From: Marsupella aquatica
Taxonomy: Eukaryota > Marchantiophyta
DNA length: 64,000 nucleotides
Direction: 5' to 3'
NCBI GenBank assembly: GCA_973895155.1
Contig: OZ316895.1
Coordinates: forward strand, 15,872,001 to 15,936,000
A model generated the notes under the pieces. The model was given only the letters and a program-made list of their open reading frames with translations. It did not search any database and was not told where the DNA came from. The number at the start of each line of letters is the position of its first letter. Within the stretch, counting starts at the first letter, position 1. A program made the position numbers and the translations under genes. Shown one piece after another: positions 28,087-38,702 of this stretch.

Positions 28087-28372
28087 CGTCTTGCATGGTC
28101 CATATTAGTGTAAGCTCTCCCAAAGTAATAGCAACACATCTTGCATCCCCAATAGAAGCCTAAGTGCTCCCAAGAAATGGGGACAACACCTTGCATATGA
28201 CCTATCAAAGTGCAAGTGCTCCCATTCAAGCAATAGCAGCATCTTGCATCACCACTAAAAGTGTAAGTGCTCCCCAACAATGGCAGCAACATCTTGCATG
28301 ACCCAGTGCAATAGCCAATGTAAGTGCTGGCAAGCAATTGCCAGAATATCTTGCATGACCTTTATACACACT
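28087..28372. repeat. Degenerate ~50-bp minisatellite
   Basis: CTTGCAT recurs near 28090, 28139, 28190, 28245, 28293 and 28349. It is usually preceded by AGCAACATC-like and followed by GTGTAAGTGCTCCCAA-like blocks. About six diverged units. Confidence 0.8.
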
Positions 28373-29435
28373 AAACAAAATCTCATATGACTTGAAGTTT
28401 GTAGTGGAAGTGTAAGAGGTTATATACACAGGAACTATGGTCTCAGGGGTTTCACTTCCACAAGAATGGCACATCACATGCGACGAAGTAAAAAGTCATT
28501 TTATTGGTTCAAAGGGAAGACTTAAGAATTTTCTGAGAAGAACAATAGGGTTTTTTAAATCAAATTTTGAGACTTATAAGAACATTAGGGTCCGTATAAC
28601 CAAAATTTTGGAATATTCCAACTTTATCGGGGTTGAAAAATAATTTTTTTCTTCTTACATTTTAGGGGGTCCCATGCCTAAAAACATTGCAGGTGATGGG
28701 GAGGCATCCATATAGTGAGACCCCCGAGACTATGGTAACCAAGGAAAACCAAGTGAACTCCTTTGGTTGAATGAGAACAGAGATGTTGTATGCACAGAAT
28801 ACCCAGGGAATCCACTGAAAACCTTCTATATGCATGTTTACATGTCATATTTGGAACAAAAGTCTAATACTATATGCAAGTTAACTTTAAACATTTAATT
28901 TGTGTCCATCAATCCAGGCATTATGTCAAAGGTTTGTCTTCATCCAAGCTTCATGCCGGTCATGTGAAAGTACATAATCAACCTACAGCCAAGAAACAGC
29001 CACGGTTGCTGTTGTGACTTTGTATATAGTGACTTCCTGGTAACAGGGCATTATGGGCCATAATGCCCCCCAAAATGAGGGCTTTACTTAGAATTTTGAG
29101 GGGCTAATATTGCCCTAAACAGGGTGTTCATCTTACTAGTAATTTGCAATAAAAATCTACTTCTATGCCCCAGGTCTAGAGTGCAGGGAAGGCTACAAAT
29201 CATAAATGAATGTAATGAGAATAGTAAGGAATCTTTCTTGTGCAAGGTTTTCTTGTACTCACCTATATTTATTTCAAAAGAACAGGCACAGTAGTCAGGC
29301 TTCTATACTTGAAGGCCTGAGAGAAATTTAATTCTTACTCTATTGATAGTGGCCTAGGAGAATTTGATAATGACCCGATCCAAACCTGTAACTGTGCATT
29401 CTTAGCTATAAAGCACCAAAACTTAGAAAGAGAAC
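28373..29435. other. Intergenic, no gene recognised
   Basis: No open frame or repeat that I could assign. The phrase TACCAGGACATTA-like / TAACAGGGCATTATGGG occurs here (29040) and near 16610, hinting at a dispersed repeat. Confidence 0.4.
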
Positions 29436-29700
29436 AAATCAAGCAACTGGCTTAGGTCAGTTGGCCAGGGGATGAGCCTAGAACTGAAAAGTCCCAGGTT
29501 CAACCCCCCGGAGACACACAGGGGTGTATAGGTGTGTGAGTGAGATGGGTTTTGTGGGTAATGGATGGGAGTTCTGATTATCTACTCGGCCCCTGGTTGT
29601 CCACTTTGTGGCCCTACTTTAATCCTCTTTGCCTCCCGTTGCAGCCCCTGTTGGACCCATGGGAGCTAAAATAGGTTCCCGACAATGAATGTATGTCACT
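29436..29700 (+). mobile_element. tRNA-derived SINE candidate
   Basis: TGGCTTAGGTCAGTTGGCC (about 29448-29466) resembles an A box, and CCAGGTTCAACCCCC (about 29492-29506) a B box, at normal pol III promoter spacing. A tRNA-unrelated body with TGTGTGAGTGAGATGGG follows, as in plant Au-type SINEs. Target duplication and exact 3' end were not established. Confidence 0.45.
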
Positions 29701-30260
29701 ATTGAGGTGGGGAGAGACTACTAAGTGTTCTTACTCATTTCAGTTCAAAACAAAACAAAAAAGAAAGAGAAAATCACTCAGGGTAGAGTCTCCCATTGGG
29801 GCTCACCCTGAAATGAGTCCCTAAATATATGTCACTATTGGGGTTGGGAGAGACTACTAAGTGTTCTTACTCATAGTTCAAGGGGCTCACCCTGAAATGA
29901 GTCCCTAAATATATGTCACTATTGGGGTTGGGAGAGACTACTAAGTGTTCTTACTCATAGTTCAAGCCACAAGAGAGACTACCAAGTGTTCTTACTCATT
30001 TCAGTTCAAGACATAAGAAAGCCAAAAATCACTTAGGGTAGAGTATCCTACTGGGGCTCGAAAAGAAGAAAGAGAAAAATCACTCAGGGTAGAGTCCCCG
30101 ATTGGAGCTTACCCCAGAGTCCCCAGTGGTGGGCTCACCCTGAAATGGATCCCTAAAATGAATATATGTCACTATTGGGGTGGGGTGGGGTGGGGAGACT
30201 ACTACGTGTTCAAGGCAAAAAAGAAAGAGAAAAATCACTCTGGGTAGTGTCACCTCCACA
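29693..30260. repeat. Tandem repeat array including an 84-bp duplication
   Basis: The segment from GGGCTCACCCTGAAATGAG to TTCTTACTCATAGTTCAAG occurs twice head-to-tail (starting ~29798 and ~29882), essentially identical, period 84 bp. Further diverged copies of TATGTCACTATTGGGGT and GAGACTACTAAGTGTTCTT spread from 29693 to about 30220. The array ends just upstream of the aldo-keto reductase. Confidence 0.85.
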
Positions 30261-30385
30261 AGATCTCGCATGTACCTTGCTGGAGCAGCTACCTGTAGTT
30301 CATTCTTCACGAGGACTTTGATCGAATGCCAAACAACTGCCAGTGGCGATTCCATCACACTCGTCTTCTCCAGATTGTTAGGACG

Positions 30386-31479
30386 ATGGCAAGTTTCGGT
30401 ATTGATTCGAAGGTCTTGTTAAACACGGGGTTCGAAATTCCGGATTTGGGATACGGGGTGAGTTGCCTCCCATGGAATTGCTGTTGTGTAGAAAATAATT
30501 GAGATGGAGATCTGGAAACTGACGAGGACCTGAATTGCAGGTTTTTCAAACGCCTTCAGACATCTGCGAAGCAGCTGTCAGTCATGCTCTGAAGGTCGGG
30601 TATAGACATGTAAGTGAGGACATTCCTCCCCGTCTGTCAATTTCCATGACTTCCATTCCGATTCAATTGTTTTTCCATTCCGGTTGTCCTAATTGCTGAA
30701 ATGGAGCACGCGGATTGAATTTCCTCATGAGCTCACAGGTGGATTCTGCTATCGCCTACCGCAACGAATCCCCTTGCGGCCTCGCCATTCGCAACAACTC
30801 CTCCTCCATCCCCCGCTCTGAAATTTTCTTCACGAGCAAAATCCCCCCTGGGTCACTCAGCTACGGAAAGGCGAAAGGTTTTGTGGATGCCAGTCTGAAA
30901 GCGACCGGATTCGACTACATCGACCTCATGCTTATCCATGCTCCCTACGGCGGGTCCTCCAACCGCAAGGGGGCCTGGAAAGCCCTCGTCGAAGCTCAGG
31001 AGGCCGGCAAGGTTCGCAGTATAGGCGTGAGCAACTACGGCGTCCACCACTTGGATGAATTAGAGACGCACATAAGGGAATTGGAAGAGGAGAGAGGTGG
31101 TCCAGGGCGCGGAGGCAAGATCAGTGTAGGGCAATGGGAACTCCATCCTTGGCTGCAGCGAAAAGATATAGTGTCATGGTGTAGAGAGAGGGGGATTGTG
31201 TTGCAGGCTTACAGTCCCCTTGTGAGGGGGCAGAGGTTCAATGATGAGAAGTTGGTGGAATTGGGGAAGAAGTGTGGGAAAACGCCTGCTCAGGTGCTGT
31301 TAAGGTGGAGCTTGCAGAAGGGGTTTGTGCCGTTGCCAAAGAGCGTGACCAAGAGTAGGATTGAGGAGAACGCGGATTTGTATGACTTTGAGCTGAGTAA
31401 GGAGGATGTGGATAGACTTTCAAGCGATGGGTATGAGCCGTGTACGTGGGATCCAACTACCAGTTCTCTGGAGCAGTAG
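30386..31479 (+). CDS. Aldo-keto reductase, fungal-like (3 exons, 293 aa)
   Basis: Exons 30386-30457, 30541-30609 and 30739-31479, phase-0 GT-AG introns, 293 aa. Aldo-keto reductases carry out NAD(P)H-dependent reduction of carbonyl groups in a cytosolic TIM barrel. The catalytic tetrad is visible: Asp49, Tyr54 (VDSAIAYRNE), Lys81 (FFTSKI) and His114 (LIHAPYGG). The cofactor-binding end is intact (PLPKSVTKSRIEEN). The length is slightly below the usual ~310-320. Phrases such as IPRSEIFFTSKIP, LIHAPYGG, QWELHPWL and SPLVRGQRFN recall filamentous-fungal enzymes more than plant AKR4C proteins; this is from memory, not a search. Short introns and plant-like flanks argue against contamination. Substrate unknown. 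The ATG at 30386 opens directly into the beta-hairpin that precedes the barrel. Confidence 0.93.
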
Positions 31480-34121
31480 ACTGTTTCTTACCAGTTCTTC
31501 GAGAGGCACTGTAGTGTTGAAAACACCTTTTCGGCTGACAATGAGCTTCAATTTTGCTCTCTGCTCCTAAGAGACCATACTGCAACGCTGGCAACACCAG
31601 ATCATAATCAAAGCGTGTAATTGGATGCCAGTGAGCTAGAATTCCTAACCCCATAATCAATTGCGTATTGGGTTGCCAATGCGTTCTTCTGCTCGTTGTA
31701 GGATAGGATGACTAACCATAATTAAATAGGGGGTCCGAAATGTACAGACATCCTTCATGGGGCCGTGAAGTTTAGAAATGACTAGATGGGTGGTGCCCCA
31801 CGCCACCGTTGTCTTCTTTACTGTAGCAACCTTACTAAGCTGGTAATTAGAGCTCTAGTAAACACCTAACTTTTGTAGGTACCGTGTATATTAGTAGGGT
31901 GTGCGTCTGCAGTGTTTGCAGAAAATTTCGATTGGGCACACTCTGCTTTTTGGGCCATGCTTTGCTTGGAAATTAATGAAGTCGATAGTTCGTGTTCGTG
32001 TTCGTGTTCGTGATTACTTCAAGCTCGTCTTCAAGGGAGCATGGCTGGGAGGAGATGAAATGGAACACGGTATTGGTGACGCTGAGGAAGGCAGCGATGT
32101 GTAGGAATTGATGCATAGACAGCAGTTCTTTGCAGCTACTGTGGCACAGATGTGTAGGAATTCCGTGGTGCAGATCTCTGATTTTATGTCGAATTTTTCT
32201 TCAGGGTTGGCTTAGTTTTGTACAAGGGCATGTTTGTAAAGACAAACGGGCTTTTACAATCCTTTTCTGTTTTTTGGTGAATGGTATATTGGCTGTGTTT
32301 AGTCTTCATGTCGCCCTCTCGTACCTGCATACTTGTCAAACTGGCATTCTACCCCAGATAAGTTTGAATTCATGTATTCTGGAGTCTGCGAATACATCGT
32401 CCAGACTAGATTGTGATTGATGTGGAATTGCGACTGTCTGGAATGAAAGCTCTCCCTCCCCTGTGACGTTTCTCTTTAAGTATACCAAAGCATAACGGCC
32501 AAAGAGTCCCCTGTCTGGAGCTGCAAGCTATGGATCGGCTGACGAGGCCTGAATGTCTTATTCTCCGGTGAGAAGGATGAAGGATGGGCACTGGGGCAGG
32601 GTCAGCGATGGAGCGAATTATGATGGCAGGGCAGAGCACGGCAGCAGGGTCAAGGTAGGACACGCAAAGGGCCAGGGAGGCAGCAGTAGCAGGAGCTCCT
32701 GCCTCTGGTCCTACAGGGGCAGCAGCAATAGCAGCTGATGAAGTTCAAAGCCGTGCTTTCTGGCGATTGAATTCGGGTTGCTGTCGTGTTCTTCACAATC
32801 ATGGGTAGTAGAGTAGCTCCTTGATTTAAAGATTTTCAAAAGCGCTCCCTCCCCTTTGACCTTTCTCTTCAAGTATACCAGAGTCCTTATAATTTAGGTT
32901 CGCTACTTTGGGTACATTCTTTGAACAATGATAGAGAAGCATTGAAAGGGGAAATGGAAGCCAAGAGTGTGTGAGGTTGCATGTCCTTCGTTACGCTGAT
33001 ACCCTACTTGTCTGTATGGTCATTGGCCTAGTTGTGGTATGTCAGCTGTATGTTCAGATATTCATTTGACGTGTAAGTGGAACGCTACTGTAGTTTGGGC
33101 GTTCATTAGCCGGTTTACCTTGACTGGAAGCTTGCTCCTTACCCGGAATAAAAGTTTGCTCCCAAAGGCTTCTTGCTGGTACGCGCTACTGAGACGGTTT
33201 CGCTAGTTCATCAGAAGGTTCACTAGCAAACCCAGGTTTCCTACTTTAGTTGTTCCACCACAGGAGAGTACAGGCGAGAGCTTGATATCTAATTCGCTTA
33301 ATATCAAATTCGCTTCATATCAAATTCGCAGACATGAATTCATAACCATTCACTCGCTGATGCAAACGCATGATACATTGATCAGGGCTGTACCAACCTA
33401 GAAAATGAGTCAGGCATGCGCAACCAAACAATGCAAAAAGGCGATATCAAGCACAACCTTACCCTAAAACCATCTTGCTCACCAGAATAACAGATTCGTA
33501 AAGAAACACGAAGCTTATAAGATTAAGCAACCAGCAAAATAATTATAAACGGACCGTTTGATCTCCCTGCATCTGAATACACATACCAGAGTGCGGTAAG
33601 AGTATCCAACGATTCATGAGAACTTGCATGTTAAGACATTATGATCTCTACTCGGCAGTGACCACAGTTTGCATGAGAGAAAGCACAGCCTCAAAGAATT
33701 TTAACTCGTGACCTGATCCTTCGGCGTTTCTTTCGATTAGGATAAGAGATCATTGTTCCGTTTGAGGTAGCTCATGTCAATTTCAGAGTGAACAAAAAAG
33801 CCTGCAAGGCTCCCCAGCTAGCAAGGGTGCCCAAAAGCAAGCTAGGCCTTCTGACTCAATTGGCTCTGAAGCATGCTAGTATATATACAGCCTTTGAGAA
33901 ACTCATGTAACTCACGACAAGCACATGAGGAACCTCACAGTACTACATAGCACTAAACCCGTTACCAGCTCTTGATTCCTAACTTATAGATACATGACAC
34001 GCTAATTACCTATCCAACATTGGAGCATGAGATTGAGTACTGACTCTGACCGGAATAAATAAGCAAGCATTTCAGAGAATCCTACGGTACAGAAACTGAG
34101 ACGAAATGGGAGTGCAGACTA
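31480..34121. other. Intergenic, no gene recognised
   Basis: This contains the 3' flanks of the aldo-keto reductase (+) and the 7TM gene (-). Small repeats: GTTCGT triplets at about 31987-32010; a ~42-bp segment containing CTCCCTCCCCT and AAGTATACCA present at both 32448-32489 and 32841-32883; and a 16-bp ATATCAAATTCGCTT repeat, three copies, at 33285-33332. Confidence 0.5.
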
Positions 34122-36826
34122 CTATTCTCTCTTGTCCTCTTCGGTTTCATCATCGAGACTGAAGACATCAGTGTTGACCGGCTTTCGCGGGTCCGCCTTG
34201 ATGGAAATTTTCTCATTCTCAACTGCTAATCCAGTGGAAGTTAGCGCCACGGCCTCCTCATCGTAATCTTCCCCAACGTCTTCCGAATAGGCAAACCTGA
34301 GCACACACATTTTTCTGGTCATGACCTATTCAACTGATGGACTGGCTCGGCACATGACAGCACCACTGAGAAGAAACTGACATGTTATTTGAAATTTATA
34401 ATCCATTACCGTCGTCCTTACCTTGTGGAGTTGTGCGATGGTGCCCACAGAAGACAGATGACAATGAGGAGCACAAAGGTGAAGATACTCCAGAACGCCG
34501 TAATTGTCCAGGAATTCTCCCATCGCTCACTGAACTTGTCTGTTGCTTTGAAGTACAACTGCATCAATGATGAAAACAAAAGTTCATTTTTCTCGAGTGT
34601 ATGATAGGATCCCTCCATATTTAAGTAACAGGGTTGAAAAATATCTCTCTAACTGCCGTCTCTCATAAATAGAATCTCTCGCTATGGTCGGAAACAACCA
34701 ACGATTGTATCCTTACCTCATAGCCAATCCACAACACAGCAATGATAACAGCAAGCGCCAGAGCATTTGTAAATTTTCTATACAGTTCCAATTTGGCGTA
34801 GCGTTTCCTGGCCTGCCAGAAACGATGAAAACAAACATGAAAATAAGTATAAATAAGTAGGCCGTTAGATATTTACAAGAAGTGCTAGCCCCAAACAGAT
34901 CAGTACTTGGCAATAGAGGAAGCACAATCGCAGGAACCAAATACCAACATGGTAGAGATGCACATTCCAATTCAAGGGCATACACAAATATATTATTTAC
35001 CACGAGCCCCACTCCCTTGTAAAAGAAGAACAAATTAGGATGAAAACCTACCTGCAGCTTCTCAAGTGTCTTGGACAAAGAAGTAAAAATCCAGAGAATG
35101 AAAAAGGCATCCAGAATCGCGACAGGCAGCACAAGGAAGAGACGGGCATTTCCAGACGCGTCATTAATAGTCCCGACGTTCTCGACTACATCCAACACTT
35201 CAGCGGCTGCGAAATATGTTGCTCCGAGCAAAACCACTTTGGAAGTGAGCCCACCAAGAGTTGGAAGAACGACACCATATCCCATCGACACAACCAAGAT
35301 CAGAAGACGAGAGACCGTTTTCTTAACCGCACTGAAGGTCACGGCCCACACCGTGATGCCTATGGGCCTCTTTCCAGTTGCATTGAAGTTCACGTAATCA
35401 AAATACCAAGTCGCCATCTCACACATCCCAAGCGCTATGACAGCTGTGATGCAGTTTTGAAGCTGTAAAATTTCCTTCCAGTACCTCACATACTGGACAA
35501 ACCAGATCAGCCCGAGAGTAAGGTATGCAAGAGACATAATGCCACAGAATATTAACGAGGGTGTCATCTTTCCGGGAAGATATCCTCCTGGATTCTTCCA
35601 AACTGTTTTCCCATTCAAGGTCAATCCCTGGAGCTCTGGCTCACAGAAAACGAAGTACAATGTGTACATTCCTTTCTTCGTAATCGGAATGGTATCTGTC
35701 GGCAATTGAGTCGTCATTTCATTACCAGTAAAGGAGGCCCTTCTCGACTGTGGCCAATCCGGGTTCTCAGCGTCTTTTTGAATTATCACTTCCCCTTGCT
35801 TACATCCTGTGCTCTTCGCCAGATCTTTAGTGCAGCACAAATCTCTTTGACTGCCATCAATATAAGACGCACCAAAATTGTCTTTATCTGCTAGCTCAAA
35901 GATGATAGCTTCGACTGTAATCTTTGCAGTCTCGGTGGTGACCTTACTTGCAGAGTCAGTGGTCCTTGTAAATGTGAGTGTAGGGTCAAATCTGTTTGTA
36001 AGACAAGACGAGGGCAAGTTAGGGCACTGCTGTGAACTTGACAATGAAGAATACAGTCCAACCCAGTCAAATTTGTCATGCAGTTACCTCCCAAACTTTT
36101 GACACCCGCCTCAGTACTGAAAGGAGAGAAGGTAAGCAGAGGGTTTCATGGACTGCTTTTGTCTATAGCGATAGTCCAAGTAAGTAAGTAAACAGCTATA
36201 CAGTACGCACACGGGCCCTCCCTATCGACTGCTTTCAGTGGATAAGCGCAGAGAGATCCAGTAGCCAATCTACAAAAAAAATGAGAATGGAGGGAGTAGG
36301 GAGAAAGCGAGAGAAGGGAGAAAGACACAAAAATGAGTTTTCGTTCCTGGTCCTGGCCACACGATACAACGTAGATGTACCCATTGACTTCAGACCTGTA
36401 TCTGATTTCTATGTTAGAGATAGACAGGAATAAAGCGAGAGAATGGATAATCAATGAGTAATGAATGTCTACGGGGGGGGGGCAGAAAGCGCCATGGACC
36501 AATATTGTACAGAGCTAAGGCAGAGTCCATGATGGCAAGGCAGAACAGGAGGTCCCAGAGCTCGAAAAAATTGTATAGAGAAAGGCCAACCTGATAAATG
36601 ATTTGCCGTTGGCAACGCCACTGCTGTTCTTGCTGGGTACACTTGCTCTGAGACCCTCCATTCCTCCATATAAGAAATAAGCATTTCCAATCTGCTTAAA
36701 TTTGGCATTATGATACTCGTGCACTGACGCACCCGCTTGCTTGAACCCAATGCCGCTTAAAACGACTAGCAGAAAGCTTGCTAGGGCTATAGATCTCCAA
36801 CAACCCATCATCTTCATCGATATCAT
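34122..36826 (-). CDS. Seven-transmembrane LUSTR/GOST-family membrane protein (527 aa)
   Basis: Five minus-strand exons: 36826-36591, 35991-35052, 34812-34717, 34558-34422, 34296-34122; phases close to 527 aa. Residues 1-33 form a signal peptide (hydrophobic SIALASFLLVVLSGIGF). A luminal/extracellular domain up to ~210 carries paired cysteines (DLCCTKDLAKSTGC, VFCEPEL). Seven membrane helices follow, including GIMSLAYLTLGLIWFV, ITAVIALGMCEMATWYF and LFLVLPVAILDAFFILWIF. The acidic tail ends EEDKRE. This matches the plant lung-seven-transmembrane-receptor family (Pfam Lung_7-TM_R; Arabidopsis At2g01070-like), related to animal GPR107/TMEM87 proteins of the secretory pathway. Golgi/endomembrane trafficking is the likely role; G-protein signalling has been proposed for relatives but nothing here shows it. 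An in-frame extension upstream of exon 2 lies in the 599-bp intron and is not coding. Confidence 0.95.
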
Positions 36827-38441
36827 TGCAGGTGGCTATTGTGACGCAATGCACTACGTCCTTCACCTGCAAGCCTTCAAGAATGCCCACAAGCGCGACG
36901 TTAGACGATCTGACCAAAGATGGTTTGGACCAAAGGCTCCTTAGGATCATCGATCGTTGCCAACGACCTTGGAAGCTTCCAAGAACCTAAAAGAACTAGG
37001 ACTGTATCTAGTGCAGAAACGTCAGCGACGATCCACCGATCTTGGTCCTTGTGAAAAGTTCGCCACCTACCTTCTATAACTCCTCCTGCGAGACTCGATC
37101 TGGAGGGCCTCAACGACGTGTGGCAGGTCAGCCTAACCTGAACGTATACATTCCCTCCACATGCACTCCATCCACCCTAGTCCCGTCCCAAACACCTGTA
37201 AAAAGTCGGTTACAAATCGAAAACTCCACATGCACCAAACTTTTCGTACCGAGAGTGACCCTACACAAACCTCTCTCGCCCCTTTCCTCCCTCCTCTCCT
37301 TCCTTCCCGGCAAGGACGAAACCCAAATGAGCAGCTACGAACGAAAAGCAAAACAGCAATCGAGCAGCTTTGAACAAATGGCCTAGCTATCCAAACGCAT
37401 ACATGAAATCGACCTCCACCGTCATTCGTCCAGGTGACGCTCCGACCAAGCTCTCATCGTTCCCAAAGTACAACCCAAATCCGCTGCCTCCTCCTCCTCG
37501 TCCTCCTCCTCAATGCCGGACACAAACGACGACACCACACGTCCAGATCCTGCAGGAGAAGAATTCCTTCCCAAGAACCCCGCTGATCCGTGCCCTGACC
37601 CAGGCGAGACGGCAGAACTTCTCTTCTGTACGATACCCTATTATTGCCTCGTGACCACACTGACCTCCTCTTCGGTCTCTCGGTCGAGGCGTGGAGCAGA
37701 ATGACCAAACGGACGACGAAGACGAGAATCGAAGCGTGAAAATCAACTTCGCAACTGCGAGAAACGAAGATGACTCAATAATGAATGAACGAATGCCCCG
37801 AGCAGTCAAAACCACCGTCGAACCGGATGCAAATCACAATGCTGAGACAAGACAGAGCACGATGACGATACGGGGCCCAACCCAGCCCATCCCTGCCGAC
37901 CCGAGCCGCCGACCCGAGCCGAGCCGAGCCGAGGCTGGAGAAGGGTGGAAAGAAGGGGGAGATACTTCACAAAGAACAGAGAGAGCGTCGGAATAATAAA
38001 AGAAAGGCAAAAGAAAAGAAGCCGGAAAGAAAGGGGGTCGCCGAGCCGGGGGCAGCTGAAGCGATGGTCCCATTGCCCCCAAACGTAGAACGACGAATGC
38101 CGGTGGGGTAGAACGTACATGTACGGTTGGCAATGGCGTACTCGGGAGCACCTACAGCTGCTGCGCACGAATCCAGGACGGGACTGACAACGGGAACGGG
38201 ACGCGGTCTGTGGTGGTAAAAGGAAATCCGGGATCGCTTCTTCCGTCCCCATACCCGCGGGAATTCTGGCTGGTCTCAAATCCTGTTGAGAAGTAATCGC
38301 TCACGGAAAAGTAGGTTAGTCCGTCAAAAGTTCTGGATTTCCTAAAATGGCAGTCGTTAACTGTTACGGATGTACGTGAACATCTTCTTACCGCGGTGGA
38401 AGATGAACGCCAAACCCATGTTTCAGACGCCCTATTATTGT
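36827..38441. other. 5' flank of the 7TM gene; no further gene recognised
   Basis: A CTCCTC microsatellite lies at 37485-37512 and a GCCGAGCCGAGCCGAG stretch near 37915-37931. Open frames to 157 codons (37806-38279, -) read across GC-rich simple sequence and show no domain. A right-hand terminus of the MITE type (GTTTCAGACGCCCTA) ends at 38433 without a visible left partner. Confidence 0.5.
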
Positions 38442-38701
38442 TAGGGCGTCTCAATGGTCCTCTTTCGAGGGTTCAGAATTCTCTTGTTACAGAAATGATG
38501 TTAACATGTTAATTAACGACACCTCCCCATCTGATCTTCAACTTTTGGGCATAAGAAACAACCTTAACCTGTGTATGCATTGGCAAGTTTTGAATCACAA
38601 TTCTAAAAAAACTTTGCTTTCTCTTAATGATAGGGCTACGGCCAAATCACTAGCCAGGGCCAAAGTCCCATGACCATAATATCCGAGTTTGGGACGCCCT
38701 A
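38442..38701. mobile_element. MITE-like element, second copy of the TAGGGCGTCTC family
   Basis: A 260-bp segment begins TAGGGCGTCTCAA and ends TTTGGGACGCCCTA. Terminal inverted repeats of ~13 bp carry one mismatch. Another left terminus (TAGGGCGTCTCAAACC) begins two bases later at 38703, and a right terminus ends at 38433, so elements abut here. No coding capacity. Confidence 0.65.
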
Positions 38702-38702
38702 C

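Noticed and set aside
28087-28372. CRISPR-like regular repeats
   Set aside because: Units are degenerate, without conserved repeat/variable spacer structure, and the genome is eukaryotic.
29448-29510. Functional tRNA gene
   Set aside because: A- and B-box-like words are present but no cloverleaf (acceptor stem, anticodon arm) can be drawn; SINE is the better reading.
35992-36044. ATG-started first part of the long 7TM open frame (443 codons)
   Set aside because: It lies in intron 1; the acceptor at 35992 joins in phase to the exon ending at 36591 and restores the family sequence.
37806-38279. 157-codon minus-strand frame upstream of the 7TM gene
   Set aside because: GC-rich simple sequence with several overlapping open frames and no recognisable motif.
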